Assembly (NCBI GenBank): GCA_964384595.1
Contig: CAYLLY010000061.1
Span: 1-11,605, forward strand
Direction of reading: 5' to 3'
DNA: 11,605 bases
From: SCTG01 sp964384595
GTDB lineage: Bacteria > Nitrospirota > Nitrospiria > Nitrospirales > NS-4
In this document: positions 7,557-11,605 of the stretch, piece after piece
How the letters are laid out: each line of letters starts with the position of its first letter
How positions within the stretch are numbered: position 1 is the first letter of the stretch
Notes under the pieces: generated by a model
The model's input: only the letters and a program-made list of their open reading frames with translations
Told to the model about the DNA's origin: nothing
The model's database searches: none
Position numbers and translations under genes: made by a program

Positions 7557-7561
7557 GGAGG
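7557..7561 (+). promoter_or_regulatory. Shine-Dalgarno GGAGG that decides the TPR lipoprotein start
   Basis: GGAGG lies 8 bases before ATG 7570. A nearby ATG at 7566 is only 4 bases away and opens a different frame with no recognisable protein. The site therefore supports 7570 over the later in-frame ATG 7606, which has no well-spaced binding site. Confidence 0.65.
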
Positions 7562-7569
7562 ATACATGC

Positions 7570-8256
7570 ATGGGCGACAACGGATGTTTCAACGGCGGCG
7601 CGAGGATGCGGGCCCTGGCCGGTCTCGCGACCGTCATCCTGCTGGCCGGATGTGTTTCCGCGGAAGAGATCGCCAAGCAGGAGCGCGAATCCGACGGCTA
7701 CTACAAGCAGGGCCTCTCGCACATGGACACCAACCAGCAGCAGGCCTTCATCGCGTTTCAAAAGTCGATCCAGCTCAATCCCGACAATTACGACGCGCGT
7801 TATGCGCTGGGCAGCGTCTACTTCCTGCGGAAGGAATACGCCGACGCGGCGAGGGAGTTCCGCCGCTGCATCGAGCTCAAACCGGACAACGGAGAGGCGC
7901 TCAATTTCTACGGCCGGACGCTGATCGAGTTGAAGCGGTTGCCGGAGGCCGTTGACGTTCTCCGGAAGGCGACGATGCTCCCGTTGTACGCCACGCCCGA
8001 CCTTGCGTACAGCAATCTCGGGACCGCGTTGCGTTTGCTCGGGGATAACGCCGGCGCCATCCTTGTCTATCAGGAAGCGCTCAAGATCGATCCCCCCACC
8101 GTACCTCGCGCGCTGCTCTATCTCGAACTTGGACGCCTCTTCATCATACAGGGCGAGAACGCCAAGGCCCGGGAGGCGCTGGCTCAGGTGAAAGCGCTGG
8201 ATCCCCAGGGGACCGCCGGGGCGGAGGCGACGCGGCTGATGCAGAAACTGAAGTGA
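7570..8256 (+). CDS. TPR lipoprotein, PilF/PilW-like
   Basis: This encodes 228 residues from ATG 7570. The signal peptide ends in 'LLAGC' with Cys28; with the alternative start at 7606 the lipid Cys would be residue 16, a more usual spacing, so the start is not certain. The mature part is a chain of TPR repeats: 'YYKQGLSHMDTNQQQAFIA', 'YDARYALGSVYFLRKEYADA', 'NFYGRTLIELKRLPEAV', 'AYSNLGTALRLLGDNAGAI' and 'LYLELGRLFIIQGENAKA'. A TPR lipoprotein directly before a RodZ-like HTH membrane protein recalls the pilF-rodZ order of Pseudomonas and other bacteria, where PilF pilots the type IV pilus secretin. That pairing supports a PilF/PilW-type role, but a generic scaffold lipoprotein is possible. 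No pilus gene is visible in the window. Confidence 0.8.
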   Translation: MGDNGCFNGGARMRALAGLATVILLAGCVSAEEIAKQERESDGYYKQGLSHMDTNQQQAFIAFQKSIQLNPDNYDARYALGSVYFLRKEYADAAREFRRCIELKPDNGEALNFYGRTLIELKRLPEAVDVLRKATMLPLYATPDLAYSNLGTALRLLGDNAGAILVYQEALKIDPPTVPRALLYLELGRLFIIQGENAKAREALAQVKALDPQGTAGAEATRLMQKLK

Positions 8257-8257
8257 C

Positions 8258-9076
8258 ATGGGCGAATCACTCGGCGAAAACTTTCAGCGGGCCCGCGAGG
8301 CCAAGGGGCTGACGCTCGAAGAGGCGGCGGCCCGCACCCGCATCCTGCCGCAGTACCTCAAGGCGGTCGAGGACAACAACTACGCGAAGCTCCCGGATGA
8401 AGTCTTTGCCAAGGGTTTCGTGCGGTCTTATGCCCGCATCCTGGGGTTGGACGAGGCGACCGTCATCAGGCAGTTCGATGAGTCGGGGGGGGAGTTCTAC
8501 GCCAAACGCAACGAGCGGGAGTCCCTGAAGCAGAAATTAGAGGAGGAAGAACGGCGGAAGAAGGTCAATCGTAACATTGTGGCCGGCGTGGTCTCTGCCG
8601 TGCTGCTCCTCCTGTTCGTGATAATGGGGCGCGACCGCGAGCGGCCCGAGCCGAGGCCCGTTCCCATCGATCCGGTTCCGACCGCCTCCGTGCCGGCGCC
8701 GGCGCCCGAGCCGCCCCGGGCCGAACCGGCGGCGCCCGTCGGCGATCCGGCCTTCCGGTCTGTTTCCGGGCAGTCTGAAGTGGAGCGCAACTTCTCCGGA
8801 GTCCTGCCTCTGGAGGGCGTCGTTCCCGATGAGCAGAAAAAACTGATCCTGGATGTGGAGGCCATCGAGCGGTGCTGGGTGAAAGTGCAGACCGATCATG
8901 CGACATCCCAGGAAGTCATGCTGAATCCGGGAGACCGCAACCGTTGGAAGGCGCAGGAGCGAGTGATACTCACGCTCGGCAACGCCGGCGGCGTACGGGT
9001 GTCCCTGAACGGCAAACTCCAGGGGCCGTTCGGCGGGCGTGGGAAAGTCGTCCGGGAGATCGTCTTTACCCCATGA
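8258..9076 (+). CDS. RodZ-like protein: N-terminal HTH, one membrane helix, C-terminal DUF4115-type domain
   Basis: This encodes 272 residues from ATG 8258, one base after the previous stop. Residues of about 5-75 form a Cro/CI-type helix-turn-helix of the HTH_25 kind ('FQRAREAKGLTLEEAA', 'YLKAVEDNNYAKLPDEVF', 'GFVRSYARILGLD'). Residues 83-105 are highly charged. Residues 107-123 form a single membrane helix, followed by a Pro/Glu linker (125-165) and a periplasmic beta-rich domain (about 193-272; 'CWVKVQTD', 'LTLGNAGGVRVSLNG') as in DUF4115. RodZ links the MreB cytoskeleton to the elongation machinery and sets rod shape; many family members outside Proteobacteria are only inferred to do so. 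A run of eight G at 8485-8492 lies in the region before the charged stretch. It overlaps cdd by 4 bp. Confidence 0.85.
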   Translation: MGESLGENFQRAREAKGLTLEEAAARTRILPQYLKAVEDNNYAKLPDEVFAKGFVRSYARILGLDEATVIRQFDESGGEFYAKRNERESLKQKLEEEERRKKVNRNIVAGVVSAVLLLLFVIMGRDRERPEPRPVPIDPVPTASVPAPAPEPPRAEPAAPVGDPAFRSVSGQSEVERNFSGVLPLEGVVPDEQKKLILDVEAIERCWVKVQTDHATSQEVMLNPGDRNRWKAQERVILTLGNAGGVRVSLNGKLQGPFGGRGKVVREIVFTP

Positions 9077-9486
9077 TGGATCACAAGGATCTTCTAGCCA
9101 AGGCCCGAGCAGCCCGGGAAATGGCGGTGGCGCCGTCCTCCAAGTTCAAGGTCGGGGCCGCGCTGCTGTGCGAGGACGGCTCCGTCTTTACGGGCTGCAA
9201 TATCGAGAGTCCCACGTATCTCGGGATTTGCGCGGAGCGGGTGGCGCTCTTCAAGGCGCTGTCTGAAGGGCGGCGGGGCTTCACGGTGATCGCGATCGCG
9301 GGAGGGGCCAACGGCGGGTGCCCGCCCTGCGGCGCCTGCCGCCAGGTCCTCTGGGAATTCGCGCCGGACTTGGAAGTACTGCTGGACGATGCGCACGGCG
9401 CGTGCATCCAGCGACGCATTGCGGACTACTTTCCAGAGCCGTTCGACCGAAACAAGATCGATCCCGCGAGGGCCGCGGAGCGGTAG
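9073..9486 (+). CDS. cdd: Cytidine deaminase, small tetrameric type
   Basis: This encodes 137 residues from ATG 9073 (136 if the second ATG at 9076 is used); the ATGA overlap with the upstream stop favours 9073. The enzyme hydrolyses cytidine and deoxycytidine to uridine and deoxyuridine. Motifs are 'FKVGAAL' (25-31), 'GCNIES' with Asn43 and Glu45 for ribose binding, 'CAERVA' with zinc ligand Cys53 and proton-shuttling Glu55, and 'PCGACRQ' with zinc ligands Cys86 and Cys89. Three cysteine ligands and the length near 135 place it with the homotetrameric Bacillus-type enzymes, not the larger His-ligand E. coli type. The usual 'PYS' before the VGAAL motif reads 'PSS' here. It is the last gene of the run; a 240-bp gap follows. 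Confidence 0.95.
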   Translation: MMDHKDLLAKARAAREMAVAPSSKFKVGAALLCEDGSVFTGCNIESPTYLGICAERVALFKALSEGRRGFTVIAIAGGANGGCPPCGACRQVLWEFAPDLEVLLDDAHGACIQRRIADYFPEPFDRNKIDPARAAER

Positions 9487-9493
9487 CCTGGAA

Positions 9494-9512
9494 TGCGGCA
9501 TCAGGTGCCGCA
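9494..9512 (+). repeat. Hairpin just after cdd
   Basis: TGCGGCA and TGCCGCA form a perfect 7-bp inverted repeat around a 5-base loop, 8 bases after the cdd stop. No T-run follows, so it is not a standard intrinsic terminator; it could protect the mRNA end or aid Rho-dependent termination (inference). A second small dyad, CCAGG-AAAA-CCTGG, lies at 9537-9550. Nothing else is recognisable in the gap up to the promoter at 9609. Confidence 0.5.
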
Positions 9513-9608
9513 GTCCCGGTACGGATGACGCGACTTCCAGGAAAACCTGGCCTAGTTTCAGGGCTTAGGAGTTGGCATCATCTGTGCGTGTAAATACGGC
9601 AAAACATC

Positions 9609-9638
9609 TTGACACTCGTGGGAGCGCCACGTTATAGT
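9609..9638 (+). promoter_or_regulatory. Sigma70-type promoter of the cytochrome c gene
   Basis: A consensus -35 box TTGACA (9609-9614) and a -10 box TATAGT (9633-9638, one mismatch to TATAAT) are 18 bases apart, in a locally AT-richer gap. Transcription would start near 9645, giving a leader of about 85 bases. The spacer contains a perfect dyad, CGTGG-GAGCG-CCACG (9617-9631), that may be an operator. Confidence 0.8.
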
Positions 9639-9716
9639 GACGCCGTTTTTGGCCTGTTTTATCGAGAGCATGTGCAACAAGGGATTAATTATTAAGGGTA
9701 GGGGCGCTCAACCAAA

Positions 9717-9722
9717 AGGAGG
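9717..9722 (+). promoter_or_regulatory. Strong Shine-Dalgarno of the cytochrome c gene
   Basis: AGGAGG lies 6 bases before ATG 9729 but only 3 bases before the in-frame GTG 9726, so ATG 9729 is the preferred start. The match is among the best in the window and suggests high expression. Confidence 0.8.
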
Positions 9723-9728
9723 GCAGTG

Positions 9729-10169
9729 ATGGGTTATCTGAAGTCAGGACTGATTGCAGTGTCGGTGTGTGCGATGGTGGCCGTGACGGCCTATGCGGAA
9801 GAGAAAGACCCGACGGTTTCCCGCGTGCCTGGTGATCAGCGCGGCGCCGCCAAGGCGATGAAGAATCCGATCGCGAAGACCCCCGAGAACATCGCCAAGG
9901 GGAAGGCGATCTACGAGGGCAAAGGCACGTGCTTCAATTGCCATGGAACGAGCGGCAAGGGTGACGGCCCGGCCGGTGCGATCCTGAACCCCTCGCCGCG
10001 GAACTTCACCAACCCGAAGTTCCACAAGAACCGGACCGACGGCGAGATGTTCTGGGTGATCAAGAACGGGAGCGCCGGGACCGGCATGGTGCCGCTGATC
10101 GGGACCGCGATCACGGAGGAAGAGGCCTGGACCACGATCCTCTACGAGCGGAGCTTCGAAAAGAAATAA
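9729..10169 (+). CDS. Periplasmic monoheme cytochrome c, class I
   Basis: This encodes 146 residues. A Sec signal peptide (1-23) ends in 'AYA' before Glu24. The single heme site is 'CFNCH' (68-72). The fold continues with 'GKGDGPAG', 'PSPRNFTNP' and 'FWVIKNGSAGTGMVPL', where Met120 is the likely sixth heme ligand. After heme attachment in the periplasm it would carry electrons between membrane complexes; in a nitrite oxidiser this could mean the path to a terminal oxidase, but no partner is visible here. The mature N-terminus (24-50) is Lys-rich and lacks motifs. It has its own promoter and terminator, so it is a single-gene unit, and its expression signals look strong. Confidence 0.93.
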   Translation: MGYLKSGLIAVSVCAMVAVTAYAEEKDPTVSRVPGDQRGAAKAMKNPIAKTPENIAKGKAIYEGKGTCFNCHGTSGKGDGPAGAILNPSPRNFTNPKFHKNRTDGEMFWVIKNGSAGTGMVPLIGTAITEEEAWTTILYERSFEKK

Positions 10170-10195
10170 GCGCGACGCACAGGGCTTTTTGCTGA

Positions 10196-10239
10196 CGAGG
10201 GGCAGGCGTTCCTGGCGGGGCGCCTGCCCCTCGCGTTTT
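10196..10239 (+). terminator. Intrinsic terminator after the cytochrome c gene
   Basis: A perfect 13-bp GC-rich stem (10196-10208 with 10221-10233) around a 12-base loop is followed by GTTTT. It lies 27 bases after the stop codon. The stem arms recur almost unchanged at 10754-10789. Confidence 0.9.
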
Positions 10240-10504
10240 CTAACCGCAAGATTCCCTCTCCCTACCGATTCAACCTTCCGGTGCGTCACCGTGTCTCATA
10301 GTGCATGACGGATCGTCGTGCGGGTTGATAGCCGGATAGACTGCAGGATTCGCAGTCTATCCAGAACGTTAGCCATCTAGGCACATCAGGGGGTGGCGTT
10401 TAGCAGGCAAGGATGGCATACTGAGTTTGTGAATAAGGTCCTGCTCCGTGTCGGGTGCCGCAATCTGTGATCGGGCGTGATGAGTTATTACCGGGGGAAA
10501 GACC
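10240..10504. other. Intergenic stretch before the antitoxin gene
   Basis: I see no gene here. It contains a short dyad CGGTG-CGT-CACCG near 10280, the long inverted repeat at 10334-10362, and a GGGGG ribosome binding site at 10493-10497 for the next gene. No convincing -35/-10 pair was found, so the promoter of the small gene is unresolved. Confidence 0.6.
10334..10362 (+). repeat. Perfect 11-bp inverted repeat
   Basis: GGATAGACTGC and GCAGTCTATCC are exact reverse complements separated by the 7 bases AGGATTC. No T-run follows, so it is not a terminator. It sits about 140 bases before the antitoxin start; it could be an operator, a structured RNA element or the trace of a small mobile element. 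Function is not known. Confidence 0.75.
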
Positions 10505-10705
10505 ATGTCGAAGGTAGATGAACTCAAAACGGAAATCGAGAGACTTCCTAGGGACGAGTTCACCGAACTGGTCCGGTGGCTTTCAGAAAAGGATTGGGAG
10601 AGGTGGGACGAGGAGATCAAAGCTGACTCTGAGGCTGGAAGGCTTGACTTCCTGGTGCGTGAGGCGCTCGACGAGAAAGCCAAGGGAACCCTCAAGGACC
10701 TGTGA
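10505..10705 (+). CDS. Small antitoxin-like protein of a type II toxin-antitoxin pair
   Basis: This encodes 66 residues from ATG 10505, with GGGGG 7 bases upstream. The protein is acidic and helical: 'LKTEIERLPRDEFTELVRWL', then 'WERWDEEIKADSEAGRLD', then 'LVREALDEKAKGTLKDL'. From memory this pattern matches small proteins encoded just before RelE/ParE-family toxins; the C-terminal 'AGRLDFL...AL..KA.GTL' stretch would bind the toxin. There is no clear DNA-binding domain. GC is lower than in the neighbouring genes (about 47-55% in the two lines counted), in keeping with a mobile module. The stop overlaps a GTG (10702-10705) that opens a frame of only eight codons, which looks like a toxin start; see the next entry. 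So the gene appears to be an orphan. Confidence 0.75.
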   Translation: MSKVDELKTEIERLPRDEFTELVRWLSEKDWERWDEEIKADSEAGRLDFLVREALDEKAKGTLKDL

Positions 10706-10728
10706 AGCATCGCACGACGGCCCGTTAA
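10702..10728 (+). pseudogene. Remnant of a RelE/ParE-type toxin start
   Basis: A GTG overlapping the antitoxin stop opens eight codons reading V/M-K-H-R-T-T-A-R and then TAA. From memory, toxins paired with this antitoxin type often begin 'MKHRTT' followed by 'FW'. The rest of the toxin (about 80 residues) is missing: only 25 bases separate this stop from the terminator stem. A 6-bp dyad (TAAGCG 10726-10731, CGCTTA 10738-10743) lies at the break. The identification rests on eight residues plus context, so it remains tentative. Confidence 0.5.
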
Positions 10729-10753
10729 GCGCAGCGACGCTTAGAGTTCTTTT

Positions 10754-10797
10754 GAGGGGCAGGCGTTCCGATCGGAGCGCCTGCCCTTCGTGCTTTT
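10754..10797 (+). terminator. Intrinsic terminator after the antitoxin locus
   Basis: A 12-bp stem (10754-10765 with 10778-10789, one G-U pair) around a 12-base loop is followed by GTGCTTTT. The T-run is on the plus side only, so it serves the plus-strand unit; its distal end overlaps the stop codon of the converging minus-strand gene. The arms copy those of the terminator at 10196-10239. Confidence 0.85.
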
Positions 10798-11605
10798 ACT
10801 TCAGCCGGCAGGCGAGCCAAGCTTTGAGGGCGACGGCGAGGCGGCGAGGCGGCGACAGCGTGATGCGGCGGTCAAATACCCGGTAGCGGGCCGTTTCGAT
10901 CCGTTCAAGAATCGCATGATAGATCGCGCGCATGATTTCGGCGGGAAGGAGCGCCCGCCGATCGGTTTCGGGCAGGGCGGCGTCGGCCGCGCGGTAATAC
11001 TCCCGGGCGCGCCGGCACTCGAACTCCATGAGGCTGATGAACGCCGGCGTATAGGAGCCGGCCAGGAGGTCCCGCTCGCTGTACCCGAATTGCGCCAGGT
11101 CTTCCGCCGGAAGATAGATGCGCCCGCGCTCGACGTCCGGCTTCAGGTCGCGCAGGATGTTCGTCAACTGAAAGGCAACGCCTAGGTTGACGGCGTACGT
11201 CTGGGCCTCCGGCGCGCGCGCGCCGAAGATCTTCAGGCAGATCAATCCCACGACGGAGGCGACCCGGTAGCAGTATGGATAGAGGTCGCGGAAGGTGGCA
11301 TAGCGGGTCGTGGTCAGGTCCATCTCCACGCCTGCAATGATCTCGTCGAAGTATTCCTGCGGAATGCCGAGCCGCCGGACGTGATCGGCCAGACACACGA
11401 TGACGGGATTCGAAGCCGTCGCGCAGGCGGTCCCGTCCGTGCGATAGAGCGCGGCGACATCCGCACGCCAGCGCGCCAGGTGCGTTCGCGGGTCCGATCC
11501 CGGCGCGGGGTCGTCCACGACGCCGTCCACTTCGCGGCAAAAGGCGTAGACCGCGTGCATGGCGTCGCGGCGTTCCTGCGGAAGGAAGAAAAACGAATAG
11601 TAGAA
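10796..11605 (-). CDS. hpnD: Squalene/phytoene synthase family, HpnD-like (5' end missing)
   Basis: The frame is open to the right edge, so the start lies outside; 269 residues are visible, and an in-frame ATG at 11558-11560 is internal, since conserved 'FYYSFFFLP' precedes it. Family members join two farnesyl or geranylgeranyl diphosphates head to head; HpnD makes presqualene diphosphate in the bacterial hopanoid route. Motifs are 'FCREVDGVVDD' (first Asp-rich site, visible residues 27 and 31), 'GVEMDLTTTRYATF', 'YCYRVASVVGL', and 'NILRDLKPDVERGRIYLP' with Asp153 and Asp157 as second Mg-binding site. The usual second motif reads D-x-x-E-D; Pro replaces the Glu here, and the first motif has Gly where Asp is common. 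HpnC is less likely because its N-terminal motif differs. Phytoene synthase (CrtB) cannot be excluded. It converges on the antitoxin locus; hpnC or hpnE would be expected beyond the edge. Confidence 0.85.
   Translation of the reverse strand, partial: FYYSFFFLPQERRDAMHAVYAFCREVDGVVDDPAPGSDPRTHLARWRADVAALYRTDGTACATASNPVIVCLADHVRRLGIPQEYFDEIIAGVEMDLTTTRYATFRDLYPYCYRVASVVGLICLKIFGARAPEAQTYAVNLGVAFQLTNILRDLKPDVERGRIYLPAEDLAQFGYSERDLLAGSYTPAFISLMEFECRRAREYYRAADAALPETDRRALLPAEIMRAIYHAILERIETARYRVFDRRITLSPPRRLAVALKAWLACRLK

Noticed and set aside
6543..7676. 377-codon open frame on the minus strand across mtnP, the PfkB gene and the TPR gene
   Set aside because: It spans three well-supported plus-strand genes and shows no family motif; long antisense frames are expected at this GC content.
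7566..7955. 129-codon frame starting at ATG 7566 as the real gene after the PfkB kinase
   Set aside because: Its start is too close to the GGAGG and its product lacks motifs, while the frame from 7570 encodes clear TPR repeats and a lipobox.
9494..9512. Intrinsic terminator after cdd
   Set aside because: The hairpin has a good stem but no T-run follows, so it was listed only as a repeat.
10325..10375. Possible integron attC site around the 11-bp inverted repeat, because GTTAGCC follows it
   Set aside because: GTTAGCC does not fit the GTTRRRY core, no matching RYYYAAC lies at the other side, and there is no integrase or cassette array.
10369..10710. 113-codon open frame on the minus strand over the antitoxin gene
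   Set aside because: It is Ser/Leu-rich, has no motif, and is antisense to a plus-strand gene with a ribosome binding site and recognisable protein pattern.
10754..10797. Bidirectional terminator also serving the minus-strand synthase gene
   Set aside because: Read on the minus strand the stem is followed by AAAAGAA, not by a T-run, so only plus-strand termination is supported.

Overview
The window is GC-rich and densely coded. It looks like chromosomal DNA of a Gram-negative, didermal bacterium, most likely Nitrospira or a close relative (Nitrospirota). The reasons are a Tol-Pal lipoprotein set with a 'GHCDERG' type Pal, a MutL carrying endonuclease motifs, a hopanoid/squalene-type synthase, a small periplasmic class I cytochrome c, and the gene order. 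The taxon is inferred from gene content, not from a marker gene.

Positions 1-9486 (+ strand) form one tightly packed run, probably an operon or a few overlapping ones. It starts with the end of a pal gene cut by the window edge, then a second complete pal, a long coiled-coil CpoB-like lipoprotein, and a standard-size cpoB. Then come mutL (mismatch repair), miaA (tRNA i6A37 synthesis), mtnP (methylthioadenosine phosphorylase), a PfkB-family kinase, a TPR lipoprotein of PilF/PilW type, a RodZ-like HTH/membrane protein and cdd (cytidine deaminase). Most junctions are 4-bp ATGA overlaps or gaps of 0-16 bp, which points to translational coupling. The first half serves the cell envelope (Tol-Pal and its periplasmic regulators). 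The second half is housekeeping: DNA repair, tRNA modification, purine and pyrimidine salvage.

Positions 9487-10240 are a separate unit: an intergenic leader with a good sigma70-type promoter, a monoheme cytochrome c with a signal peptide, and a strong intrinsic terminator. Positions 10241-10797 hold a lower-GC island: a perfect inverted repeat, a small antitoxin-like gene, the first eight codons of what appears to be a deleted toxin gene, and a second terminator whose stem arms nearly copy the first. From the right edge, a squalene/phytoene synthase-family gene (HpnD-like, 5' end missing) runs on the minus strand and converges on this island.

The points most worth a second look are: the tandem pal duplication, whose homology seems to continue into the signal peptide of the next gene; the doubled CpoB-like genes, one with a very long coiled coil and a markedly AT-rich TPR domain; the orphan antitoxin with a truncated toxin remnant; and the repeated terminator bracketing it.
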